Both the position numbers and the translations under genes were made by a program. From contig DATMKQ010000434.1 in assembly GCA_035571275.1 (NCBI GenBank), forward strand, positions 1 to 13,085: a stretch of 13,085 nt of DNA, given 5' to 3'. Origin of the DNA: Trebonia sp035571275. Lineage in GTDB: Bacteria; Actinomycetota; Actinomycetes; Streptosporangiales; Streptosporangiaceae. The notes under the pieces are model-generated. The model ran no database searches and was not told the DNA's origin. It saw only the letters and a program-made list of their open reading frames with translations. This document shows, piece after piece, positions 6,205 to 12,727 of the stretch. Numbering within the stretch: the first letter of the stretch is position 1; each line of letters starts with the position of its first letter.

Positions 6205-6963
6205 CTACCTGCGGACGGCTGCGGCGGACTTTCCCCGCAGCCGTGCCGCTATGCCCCACTGGGCGACACGGAAGAACGCCTCGCGGATCACCGCGTTGCT
6301 CATCTTCGACGCACCCCGCTCGCGCTCGACGAACGTGATCGGCACCTCGGTGAGCTTCAGGCCGCTTTGGAGCACACGCAGCGTCATGTCGATCTGGAAG
6401 CAGTAGCCGGCCGACTCGATGTTGTTCAGGTCGAGCTTCTGCAGCGTCGCCGCGCGGTACACGCGGTAGCCGCCGGTCGCGTCCTTGACGCTGATGCCGA
6501 GCATCAGCCGGTTGTAGATGTTGGCCCCCCGGGACAGGAACTCGCGGGACTTCGGCCAGTTGACGACCGTGCCGCCGGGCACGTAGCGGGAGCCGATCAC
6601 CGCGTCAGAACCGTCCAGCGCGGCGAGCAGCTTCGGCAGGTCCTCGGGCCGGTGCGAGCCGTCGGCGTCCATCTCGACGATCACGTCGTAGCCGTGCTCG
6701 AGCGCCCAGCTGAAGCCGGCGACGTAGGCACGGCCCAGCCCGGCCTTTTCCGTCCGGTGCATGACCTGCACGTGCTTGTCTGTCTCGGCCAGCTTGTCGG
6801 CTAGGTCGCCGGTGCCATCTGGACTGTTGTCGTCGACCACCAGCACTTCCGCCTCCGGCACGGACTCCCTGATCCGTCCGGCCATGATCTCGAGGTTCTG
6901 CCGCTCGTTGTACGTGGGCATCACGATGATCACACGGCCTGCTGCCGCAGCCGACTCTGCCAT
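6205..6963 (-). CDS. Polyprenol-phosphate mannosyltransferase (Dpm/Ppm1 type, GT2)
   Basis: A 252-residue family 2 glycosyltransferase that should transfer mannose from GDP-mannose to a polyprenyl phosphate at the cytoplasmic face of the membrane, supplying donors for protein mannosylation and lipoglycans. Visible: Pro-Thr-Tyr-Asn-Glu-Arg (16-21), Val-Val-Asp-Asp-Asn-Ser-Pro-Asp-Gly-Thr (42-51), the metal-binding Asp99-Ala-Asp101 followed by Gly-Ser-His, and Glu-Arg-Glu-Arg-Gly-Ala-Ser-Lys-Met-Ser (213-222), typical of Dpm synthases. No transmembrane helix and no fused apolipoprotein N-acyltransferase domain, unlike mycobacterial two-domain Ppm1; a separate lnt is not in the window. ATG 6963 has only a weak, distant AGGG upstream. 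A long gene-free, structured region precedes it. Confidence 0.9.
   Translation of the reverse strand: MAESAAAAGRVIIVMPTYNERQNLEIMAGRIRESVPEAEVLVVDDNSPDGTGDLADKLAETDKHVQVMHRTEKAGLGRAYVAGFSWALEHGYDVIVEMDADGSHRPEDLPKLLAALDGSDAVIGSRYVPGGTVVNWPKSREFLSRGANIYNRLMLGISVKDATGGYRVYRAATLQKLDLNNIESAGYCFQIDMTLRVLQSGLKLTEVPITFVERERGASKMSNAVIREAFFRVAQWGIAARLRGKSAAAVRR
6216..6243 (-). terminator. Candidate hairpin at the 3' end of the mannosyltransferase gene
   Basis: CGGCTGCGG and CCGCAGCCG form a 9-bp stem with a 10-nt loop, inside the last codons of the mannosyltransferase gene. On the minus strand the stop codon and a short T-containing stretch (TTATTTT) follow shortly after. It could limit read-through between the two convergent genes. 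The coding location and poor T-tract keep confidence low. Confidence 0.35.
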
Positions 6964-7032
6964 TGGCTGTCGTCACCCTGCTTTCCTGTTGGCAGAGACC
7001 GGCCGGCCCTGCCTCAGCTAGTTCGGTGGAAG

Positions 7033-7117
7033 AGGGCCCGGGCGGCGCCTTCGGGCCGGATCCGTTCTCGTCGGCCACGAGCACGGTCTCCGTTGTCTAC
7101 TGAGCCTCCCGGGCCCT
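7033..7117 (-). repeat. Long-range 10-bp inverted repeat, possible RNA leader structure
   Basis: AGGGCCCGGG (7033-7042) is perfectly complementary to CCCGGGCCCT (7108-7117), 65 nt apart, and encloses a smaller hairpin CTCGT-CGGCC-ACGAG. A further 7-bp pairing, GAGACCG (6995-7001) with CGGTCTC (7084-7090), would cross the long stem, so it could form a pseudoknot or a competing structure. On the minus strand all of this would sit in the leader of the mannosyltransferase mRNA. Chance pairing is easy in GC-rich DNA; no known riboswitch class is recognised. Confidence 0.35.
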
Positions 7118-7282
7118 TTCCAGGCCCAACCCCCTGACAGCCGGTCACGCGCACCGGCTAGCTCTGCGTCGCGTTCGGCACTCGGAGACTGGCTGCCTCC
7201 GCCCCCGCCGTGACGCGCCACCAATGCTACTGCTTCCTGCCAGCCAATCCGGCCGGCGAGCCCGGTGCTGGACTGTCCCAAA

Positions 7283-7310
7283 AACTTACCGCTGTTCCGT
7301 GCAATGTCAA
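7283..7310 (-). promoter_or_regulatory. Candidate housekeeping-type promoter toward the mannosyltransferase gene
   Basis: On the minus strand a consensus TTGACA (7310-7305) is followed by a 16-nt spacer and TAAGTT (7288-7283), a TAnnnT -10 box. A transcript from about 7276 would carry roughly a 310-nt untranslated leader before the mannosyltransferase ATG at 6963. Confidence 0.5.
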
Positions 7311-7348
7311 CTGCTTCGTAAGGCTAGGCATAGACATTAACTACAGAG

Positions 7349-7373
7349 GGAACATGGTAAATTACACTGAGTC
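7349..7373 (+). promoter_or_regulatory. Possible ECF-type promoter of the L,D-transpeptidase gene
   Basis: GGAAC (7349-7353), 17 nt and GTC (7371-7373) resemble ECF sigma-factor promoters of the kind used for cell-envelope stress genes. The elements are short and frequent by chance, so this is only a candidate; no good TTGACA/TATAAT pair is visible on this strand. Confidence 0.25.
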
Positions 7374-7433
7374 ACTGAGCAGTTTTACGTCTGTCGACCA
7401 AACATCTGTGCGCAGAGTAACTGGGGGAACACC

Positions 7434-8561
7434 GTGCGTAGCATATCGCGCACCACCGTGGCATGGGCATCTATTGGTGTAATCGCGGTCGGCGGCGGCG
7501 TCACCGGCATCGTCCTCGCCACCGGCGGCGGCCATCCGGCGCCCCATGTCGCCGATCACCTGGCGTCCAAGCAGACCGCGCCGCGGCCAGTGCCGCTGCG
7601 CATGCTGTCGGTCAGCCCCGCCGACGGTACCAGGAACGTGGACGGCGCCGACATCATCACGGTCACATTCAACGAGCCGCTGCCCGCCGGCGCGCCGCTG
7701 CCCCAGGTGTCACCGACCGTAACCGGGACCTGGCAGCGGGAGGGAGACACCGTAACGTTCACGCCGAGCACCGGTTTCGTGGCCCACACGCAGGTGAGGG
7801 TCAGCGTGCCGACGGCAGACGGCACGGTCCGTTCAGGATATGAATCCTCTTTCACCACAGCCGGGTACTCGACCCTGCGGCTGCAGCAGCTGCTCGCCCA
7901 GCTCGGCTACCTGCCGATGAGCTGGCACCCGGACCTGGGCGCGGCGATCGACAACGGCAGCGCGACCGCTCAGCTCGCCGCGGCCTACACCCCACCGCCA
8001 GGGACGTTCAGCTGGCAGGGGGGGTACCCGAAGGAGCTGTACTCGTTCTGGCATCGGGGCAGCGACAACCTGCTCGACAAGGGCGCGATCACGGGGTTCG
8101 AAGCCGACCATGGGTTCACGCCCAACGGCGTGGCCAGCCCCGCGGTGTGGGCGGCGCTGCTGAAGGCCGCCGCGGCGGGTGACAAGAACCCACACGGGTA
8201 CAGCTACGCGATCGCCGACCAGGGCTCCCCGGAGACGCTGACGATCTGGCATGACGGGCGCTACGCGTTCAACAGCCTGACCAACACCGGCATCTCGATC
8301 GACCCGACCCCGGTCGGCACGTTCCCGGTGTACCTGAAGCTGCCGTACCAGGTCATGCAGGGCACCAACCCGGACGGGTCGTCCTACGCGGACCCAGTGC
8401 AGTGGGTGTCGTACTTCAGCGGCGGGTCCGCGGTGCACTACATCTCGCGCGGGTCCTACGGCTACCCGCAGAGCCTGGGCTGCGTCGAGCTGCCTTACAA
8501 CGCGGCCGAGCAGGCGTACCCGATACTGCCGTACGGAACGCTCGTCACGGTCACCCCGTAG
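7434..8561 (+). CDS. Exported L,D-transpeptidase with Ig-like and peptidoglycan-binding segments
   Basis: A 375-residue cell-wall enzyme. L,D-transpeptidases make 3-3 peptidoglycan cross-links or attach proteins to the wall. Order: N-terminal signal/anchor helix (about 9-30), a Big_5-type Ig-like domain (58-142) beginning Ser-Val-Ser-Pro-Ala-Asp-Gly, a peptidoglycan-binding-like segment (Leu-Arg-Leu-Gln-Gln-Leu-Leu-Ala-Gln-Leu-Gly-Tyr-Leu, 148-160, continuing at 216-243 after an insert), and a YkuD catalytic domain (about 265-375). The catalytic block has His335, then Ser347-Leu-Gly-Cys350-Val-Glu-Leu, so the nucleophile is Cys350; the usual SHGC histidine is Leu348. GTG 7434 has a GGGGG ribosome site 6 nt upstream. 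The 3' end overlaps the convergent hydrolase gene by 11 bp. Confidence 0.9.
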   Translation: MRSISRTTVAWASIGVIAVGGGVTGIVLATGGGHPAPHVADHLASKQTAPRPVPLRMLSVSPADGTRNVDGADIITVTFNEPLPAGAPLPQVSPTVTGTWQREGDTVTFTPSTGFVAHTQVRVSVPTADGTVRSGYESSFTTAGYSTLRLQQLLAQLGYLPMSWHPDLGAAIDNGSATAQLAAAYTPPPGTFSWQGGYPKELYSFWHRGSDNLLDKGAITGFEADHGFTPNGVASPAVWAALLKAAAAGDKNPHGYSYAIADQGSPETLTIWHDGRYAFNSLTNTGISIDPTPVGTFPVYLKLPYQVMQGTNPDGSSYADPVQWVSYFSGGSAVHYISRGSYGYPQSLGCVELPYNAAEQAYPILPYGTLVTVTP

Positions 8562-9384
8562 CGGCCGCGGGCGCCGCGTCGGCCGCGGGGGCGGTGAGGT
8601 CCGCGACGTTCGGGTCGCCCCGGTAGGGGGCGAAGCGGTCGCGGACCGCGGGGTCGTGACCGGCCACCAGCCAGGTTTGCGGCTCCGTCGCCAGAAGGGC
8701 GAGCAGGTCGTAGGTCCGGTACATCTCCGGGAGGTCGGCGAGGATGGCGAACGGGCGGTCTCGTTCGGCCTCCTCGTAGAAGTGCAGCGCGTCCGAGGCG
8801 AGCACCACCGTGGCGGCACCGGCCGCGACCGTCACGATGAGCTCCCCTGGCGTGTGCCCGCCGACCTCGACAAGCCCCACACCAGGAGCGGCCGTGTGCC
8901 GGCCGGAGATCAGCGTGAGCCTGCCCTCGGCGCGGGCGGCCTCCAGGCACGCGAGTTCGTCCGGCTCGGCGTGCGCGGCGAACTGGACGCGGCGGGCGAT
9001 GGGGCCGGTCCAGAACTCGTATTCGGCCCGGCTCATGACGATCTCGGCTCGCGGGAACTGGTGCAGGTTCCCGATGTGGTCCCAGTGCGCGTGGGTCACG
9101 ATCACGGTGCGCACGGCGGCGGGGTCGACGCCCAGCCCGGGGAGGGAGTCGGCGGGGGTGGTGTGCCAGCTGCGGCGGCGGCGGTCGCCGACGGCCGGGG
9201 CGAAGCCGGTGTCGACGAGGATGGCGGTGCCGTCGCCGTCGCGGATGACCCAGAAGAAGTAGTCGACGTCGACCTTCCCGTCCGGCTCACCGTACAGGTG
9301 GTAGTTCAGGAACGTCTCGGCGCGCGTGGTGACCCGGGACCCGTAGCGGACCGCCAGCACCTCGCGCGTGCCGTCGCTGGCCAC
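8551..9384 (-). CDS. MBL-fold hydrolase, N-acyl homoserine lactonase type
   Basis: A 277-residue metallo-beta-lactamase-fold protein. The di-zinc motif is His98-Ala-His100-Trp-Asp102-His103-Ile-Gly, with His177 (Gly-Gly-His-Thr-Pro-Gly), Asp198 (Ala-Ser-Asp-Ala) and His243 (Ala-Gly-His-Asp-Pro). The Asp-Ala-Leu-His-Phe-Tyr203-Glu-Glu segment, with a tyrosine shortly after the bridging aspartate, is typical of the lactonase subgroup (AttM/AiiA-like), so hydrolysis of a lactone ring is likely; quorum-signal degradation is one option among several. No signal peptide. The C-terminal tail is Ala/Pro-rich. GTG 9384 starts 4 nt after the cupin stop, indicating co-transcription, with only a weak ribosome site. 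The stop overlaps the transpeptidase gene tail to tail. Confidence 0.87.
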   Translation of the reverse strand: MASDGTREVLAVRYGSRVTTRAETFLNYHLYGEPDGKVDVDYFFWVIRDGDGTAILVDTGFAPAVGDRRRRSWHTTPADSLPGLGVDPAAVRTVIVTHAHWDHIGNLHQFPRAEIVMSRAEYEFWTGPIARRVQFAAHAEPDELACLEAARAEGRLTLISGRHTAAPGVGLVEVGGHTPGELIVTVAAGAATVVLASDALHFYEEAERDRPFAILADLPEMYRTYDLLALLATEPQTWLVAGHDPAVRDRFAPYRGDPNVADLTAPAADAAPAAATG

Positions 9385-9388
9385 GACG

Positions 9389-9790
9389 CTATTGCCCGTC
9401 GAACGCGGCCTGGTAGCGGTCGGCGGAGACCTCCTCGTGCCAGCGGGTGACGCCGAGCGAGACCGCCGTGTGAGCCAGGAACGAATCCGGAGCCGCGCCG
9501 TGCCAGTGCTCCTCGCCGGGCGGCGCCCAGACTAGGTCGCCGGGTTCGAGCACGTGCCTGTCGCCGTCCCTGTTCTGCACCATGCCGCGGCCGCTGGCGA
9601 CCAGCAGCACCTGGCCGTCGGCGTGCGAGTGCCAATGTGTGCGACCGCCCGGCTCGAAGACGACGCTGTTGACGCGCACCCGGGCGGCCGCCCCGTCATC
9701 GAGCAGCGGGTCGAGCATCGCGCGCCCGCTGAACGTGCCCTCCCCCATCCGCGACGGCTGGCCCTCCATACGCCCTTTCGCATATTCCAT
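9389..9790 (-). CDS. Cupin of the bacterial hydroxynitrile-lyase-like group
   Basis: A 133-residue single cupin. The motif Phe-Glu-Pro-Gly-Gly-Arg-Thr-His-Trp-His54-Ser-His56-Ala-Asp-Gly-Gln60, then Glu-Pro-Gly-Asp-Leu-Val-Trp-Ala-Pro-Pro-Gly-Glu-Glu-His95-Trp-His-Gly-Ala-Ala-Pro, closely follows the pattern recalled for Granulicella tundricola (R)-hydroxynitrile lyase, whose metal is held by two His, one Gln and one His. Most relatives are uncharacterised, so the reaction is open; the metal site should be intact. ATG 9790 has no Shine-Dalgarno but has TACCGT 7 nt upstream, compatible with a leaderless start. Internal ATGs at codons 8 and 15 are alternatives. The gene sits 4 nt before the lactonase-type hydrolase, suggesting a joint small-molecule pathway. 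Confidence 0.85.
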   Translation of the reverse strand: MEYAKGRMEGQPSRMGEGTFSGRAMLDPLLDDGAAARVRVNSVVFEPGGRTHWHSHADGQVLLVASGRGMVQNRDGDRHVLEPGDLVWAPPGEEHWHGAAPDSFLAHTAVSLGVTRWHEEVSADRYQAAFDGQ

Positions 9791-9858
9791 GCGAGCAACG
9801 GTAGAGGTGAGCGCCGGTGAAGGCCATGGGGCGCGGCGACGATATTCGCGGGAGCGGT

Positions 9859-10257
9859 TTAGTCGATGCCGGCCAGCGTCTGGGCCTCGGCGCGGTCCCG
9901 GCAGGCGCGCAGCGCGATGATGAGCCCGTCCTTGACCGTGACGACATCGAAGCTAAGGTCGCCCGCCTGCCGTGCGCGGAGTTTGTCGACACCTGGAGTG
10001 TGCGTCACCACGATGACCTTCTCGCCGGACGCGACGACCTGCTCGACTTCGGGTCGCAACCCCCGCTCCGCATGACGGAGCACCGCCTTTTCCAGCTCGT
10101 CCCGGCCATGGCAGATTTGTGGCGATGGGTCCCGAAATGCCGGATCTAGGTAGGTCCACTCTATGTCCGGGTGCACAAAATCCATCATGTGCGGCACATC
10201 ACCCCGGTTGTAAGCGAGGAATGCCTCGCGCACAATCCACTCGTTTTGATTGCACAT
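9859..10257 (-). CDS. SnoaL-like (NTF2-fold) small protein
   Basis: A 132-residue protein of the SnoaL-like/NTF2 superfamily. It has the typical opening Ile-Val-Arg-Glu-Ala-Phe-Leu-Ala-Tyr-Asn-Arg-Gly-Asp-Val (8-21), then Val-His-Pro-Asp-Ile-Glu-Trp (28-34), a Gly-Arg-Asp-Glu-Leu turn (51-55) and closing beta strands ending Asp-Gly-Leu-Ile. Members are polyketide cyclases, isomerases or unassigned proteins, so function is unknown. The frame runs far upstream, but ATG 10257 is chosen because AAAGGA lies 7 nt before it and the fold begins directly after it. It lies 68 nt upstream of the cupin gene on the same strand and may belong to one unit with the cupin and lactonase-type hydrolase. Confidence 0.82.
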   Translation of the reverse strand: MCNQNEWIVREAFLAYNRGDVPHMMDFVHPDIEWTYLDPAFRDPSPQICHGRDELEKAVLRHAERGLRPEVEQVVASGEKVIVVTHTPGVDKLRARQAGDLSFDVVTVKDGLIIALRACRDRAEAQTLAGID

Positions 10258-10422
10258 CCGTGAATCCTTTACCACGGTGATGCCGACTCTGGCTTGCCAG
10301 CGTACTCCTGCGGCCGCTGCCTGGGGGGCCGGGCCCGACGATGATGACCAGGTTGTGATGTGTGGCTTGCGGTGTGGACGTGTCTCGTGACGGCAGAAAC
10401 GTGGCGTGCTAAAAACAGGCCA

Positions 10423-10452
10423 TTGTTTTGTGACGGTGGACAGCGCTAGTGT
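10423..10452 (+). promoter_or_regulatory. Possible promoter of the S53 peptidase gene
   Basis: TTGTTT (10423-10428), an 18-nt spacer and TAGTGT (10447-10452) form a plausible housekeeping-type promoter. A transcript from about 10459 would have a leader of about 55 nt with the GGAGG ribosome site. Both boxes deviate from consensus. The remainder of the 256-bp divergent gap shows nothing further that I recognise. Confidence 0.35.
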
Positions 10453-10513
10453 CCGGTGGCAGTACCCGCTGATAAAGCGGCGTCTCACAATGTCCCCGCT
10501 GAGGAGGCAAGTC

Positions 10514-12619
10514 ATGAGAAATGGCCGATTGTGGGCCCTTACCGGGGCCACCGCACTGGCTATATCGTGCACGGTGGCGGCCGCGTGGCCGACGGGCGGG
10601 ACCCCAGGTCCCGCGCGCAGCAGTTTGCGGGGGTCGCTGACACCCGCTTCTGAGCGGTCGCACCCGGCCGGCTCCGTCGCGGCCAGTTCCGCGGTGAGCT
10701 TCGAGCTGCTGCTGACGATGCGCAATGCCGCGAGCGCTCAGGCGCTCGTCAAGGAGGTCTCCGACCCGGGTTCGGCGCAATTCCACCATTACCTGACGCT
10801 CAAGACGTGGGTCGCCAGGTACGCGCCAAGCGCGGCCTCGATAACGAAAGCGGAAGGGTGGCTGCACAGCGAGGGCTTCTCCATCGGCGCGCTGCCTAAG
10901 GACCGGCTATTCATTCCGGCCTCAGGCTCGGCCGCCAAGGTCGAGAAGGCATTCGGCGTGACGCTCGGCTACTACAAGGTGAACGGCCACACCGTTCGGC
11001 TGGCCAACGGCACGCTGTCGATCCCGTCGTCGCTGAGTGGCGTCGTGTCCGGCGCGGTCGGCGTCAACGAGGAAATCGCGACGACCGACCTGTCCCAGAA
11101 TCTCGCGGCCCCGGCCGCGAGTGCGGCGGCAGCGGCGGCGGCGGTAGCGGCGGCGAAGCCAGCTCAGGAGCCGGCCCCGCCCGCGGGCTTCCGCAACCCC
11201 CAGCCGTGTTCGGCGTACTGGGGCCAGAAGACCGACACGGCGGACGCGGGTTCGCTGTACGCGCCGTACACGCACCCGCTGCCGTACGACATCTGCGGCT
11301 ACAAGCCCGCCCAGCTGCGCGGCGCCTATAACCTCGCCGGCTCGGTCGCCCGTGGCGACGACGGCACGGGCGTGGCGCTCGCGATCGTCGACGCGTACGA
11401 CTCGCCGACGCTGCTGTCGGACGCGCAGACGTACTTCCGGCTGAACGACCCGGCTCACCAGCTGAAATCGTCGCAGTTCATCAACCTCTCGCCGGCGAGC
11501 GTCGACGACGAGGCGCTGTGCGGCGGCAGCGGCTGGTACCCCGAGCAGGCGCTGGACGTGGAGTCCTCGCACTCGATGGCTCCTGGCGCCACGATCATCT
11601 TCGTCGGAGCGCAGGACTGCCTGGACACCAGCCTGCTCACCGCGCTCACCACCGCGATCACCAGCGGGGCGTCCGTGGTCAGCGACTCGTGGGGCGACAC
11701 CCTGGGTGACCTGCTCGACGACGCGGCCACCAAGACCGCCTACGATGACACCTTCATGGTCGCCGACACCACCGGGGTCAGCGTGCTGTTCTCGTCCGGC
11801 GACGACGGCGACAACTTCGCCGACTTCGGGCTCGCCGCTCCCGACTACCCGGCGGCAAGCCCGTTCATCACCGCCGTCGGCGGGACCACGCTCGAAGTGA
11901 ACAAGCGCAACCAGCGTGCCGCCGAGTACGGCTGGTCGACCGCCAGCCAGACGCTCTGCGCGAGCACGACGAGAACCTGCGGCTCGGCTACGACGCCCGC
12001 TGGCTCCCTCGCCTGGCAGGCCGGCGATGGCGGTGGCACCAGCTACTACTACACCCAGCCCTACTACCAGGCACCGATCGTGCCGAGCGCGCTGGCTCTG
12101 CGTAACGAGGCGCTCTTCGGGCCGATTCCGTTGCGCGTCATCCCTGACATCTCCATGGACGCCGACGCCCAGAGCGGGATGCTGATCGGGCTCACCCAGA
12201 CGTTCCCTGACGGTACCTACTACGACCAGTTCAAGGAAGGCGGCACAAGCCTGGCCTCACCGCTGCTGGCCGGGGTCATCGCCGACGTCGACCAGCGGGC
12301 CGGGGTCTCGCTCGGCTTCCTCAACCCCGTGCTCTACAAGGCCTCGTCGGTCGGTGGCACGTACAACGACATCCTGCCGCCGCCGCACCCGGACTCGACG
12401 GCTGTGATCCGTGTCGACTACGTGAACTCGGTCAACTCGTCGGCTGGCTTCGTCGTCAGCCTGCGTGCGATCGACTACCAGGGCGCGGAGACCTATTGTG
12501 ACGGGACGGGCAACTGCGCTACCCGCCTCGTCACGCTGAACGCGGCCAAGGGCTTCGACAGCCTGACCGGCCTCGGGTCTGCCGGATCCAATTTCGTGTC
12601 AGAACTCGCGAAGTTCTGA
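10514..12619 (+). CDS. Secreted S53 (sedolisin/kumamolisin) pro-peptidase
   Basis: A 701-residue exported serine-carboxyl peptidase, a family usually active at acidic pH. Order: Sec-type signal peptide (1-25), pro-activation domain (about 60-190), an alanine-rich linker (199-214), then the catalytic domain. The catalytic triad is Glu344 and Asp348 (Tyr-Pro-Glu-Gln-Ala-Leu-Asp) with Ser579 (Gly-Gly-Thr-Ser-Leu-Ala-Ser-Pro); the oxyanion aspartate is Asp430 (Ser-Ser-Gly-Asp). C-terminal calcium-site signatures Tyr-Asn-Asp619-Ile and Gly-Phe-Asp-Ser-Leu-Thr-Gly-Leu-Gly (680-688) are present. ATG 10514 is chosen over upstream in-frame starts because GAGGAGG precedes it by 6 nt and the signal peptide starts there. 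Cys19 lacks a proper lipobox, so a free secreted enzyme is more likely than a lipoprotein. Confidence 0.92.
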   Translation: MRNGRLWALTGATALAISCTVAAAWPTGGTPGPARSSLRGSLTPASERSHPAGSVAASSAVSFELLLTMRNAASAQALVKEVSDPGSAQFHHYLTLKTWVARYAPSAASITKAEGWLHSEGFSIGALPKDRLFIPASGSAAKVEKAFGVTLGYYKVNGHTVRLANGTLSIPSSLSGVVSGAVGVNEEIATTDLSQNLAAPAASAAAAAAAVAAAKPAQEPAPPAGFRNPQPCSAYWGQKTDTADAGSLYAPYTHPLPYDICGYKPAQLRGAYNLAGSVARGDDGTGVALAIVDAYDSPTLLSDAQTYFRLNDPAHQLKSSQFINLSPASVDDEALCGGSGWYPEQALDVESSHSMAPGATIIFVGAQDCLDTSLLTALTTAITSGASVVSDSWGDTLGDLLDDAATKTAYDDTFMVADTTGVSVLFSSGDDGDNFADFGLAAPDYPAASPFITAVGGTTLEVNKRNQRAAEYGWSTASQTLCASTTRTCGSATTPAGSLAWQAGDGGGTSYYYTQPYYQAPIVPSALALRNEALFGPIPLRVIPDISMDADAQSGMLIGLTQTFPDGTYYDQFKEGGTSLASPLLAGVIADVDQRAGVSLGFLNPVLYKASSVGGTYNDILPPPHPDSTAVIRVDYVNSVNSSAGFVVSLRAIDYQGAETYCDGTGNCATRLVTLNAAKGFDSLTGLGSAGSNFVSELAKF

Positions 12620-12629
12620 CCTGTCTTCT

Positions 12630-12667
12630 CTGGAGCCCGTGCCGCGTACTGGCGGCACGGGCTCCAG
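12630..12667 (+). terminator. 16-bp hairpin after the S53 peptidase gene
   Basis: CTGGAGCCCGTGCCGC (12630-12645), loop GTACTG and GCGGCACGGGCTCCAG (12652-12667) form a perfect 16-bp stem 10 nt after the stop codon. No real T-tract follows, as is common for actinobacterial terminators. It separates the peptidase from padR. Confidence 0.8.
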
Positions 12668-12670
12668 CAT

Positions 12671-12703
12671 TAGTTGCATTGCAACTAGTTGCTTGTCAAC
12701 TAG
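12671..12703. promoter_or_regulatory. Two overlapping palindromes, probable PadR operator
   Basis: TAGTTGC-ATT-GCAACTA (12671-12687) and CTAGTTG-CTTGT-CAACTAG (12685-12703) are perfect 7-bp inverted repeats sharing the CTA at 12685-12687. They stand 25-57 nt before padR, and the second covers the -35 box, as expected for autorepression. This AT-richer patch contrasts with the surrounding GC-rich DNA. Confidence 0.7.
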
Positions 12704-12721
12704 TAATGGTGAGGCTAGTAT
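12693..12721 (+). promoter_or_regulatory. padR promoter, apparently leaderless
   Basis: TTGTCA (12693-12698), a 17-nt spacer and TAGTAT (12716-12721) form a good housekeeping promoter. The -10 box ends 6 nt before the ATG at 12728, so transcription should begin at or within a base of the start codon. No Shine-Dalgarno is close enough: GGTGAGG lies about 12 nt away. Confidence 0.65.
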
Positions 12722-12727
12722 CTGAGC

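Larger units (their letters stand above)
6964..7433. other. 470-bp gene-free region between divergent genes
   Basis: No convincing gene: the open frames have poor starts and low-complexity Arg/Pro/Gly translations. The mannosyltransferase-proximal part (6985-7260) is very GC-rich and full of inverted repeats. The part near the transpeptidase (about 7270-7430) is clearly richer in A and T and carries promoter-like elements for both directions. A direct repeat ACTGAG-TC-ACTGAG (7366-7379) lies in the AT-rich half and might be a protein-binding site. Confidence 0.6.

Noticed and set aside
7018..7281. Minus-strand 87-codon frame in the gene-free region, TTG start
   Set aside because: Poor start, no ribosome site, low-complexity Arg/Pro/Gly composition and overlap with strong inverted repeats; more likely non-coding leader sequence.
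8656..9450. Plus-strand open frame of 264 codons opposite the lactonase-type hydrolase
   Set aside because: Composition (Val, Gly, Arg, His repeats) is typical of antisense shadow frames; the opposite strand carries complete di-zinc hydrolase motifs.
10568..10572. Cys19 of the S53 signal peptide as a lipoprotein lipid-attachment site
   Set aside because: The preceding residues Ala-Ile-Ser do not make a proper lipobox (no Leu/Val at -3), so ordinary signal peptidase cleavage is more likely.
10258..10725. N-terminal extension of the SnoaL-like protein to 288 residues
   Set aside because: The extension runs antisense through the start of the S53 gene and lacks domain similarity; AAAGGA before ATG 10257 fixes the start.
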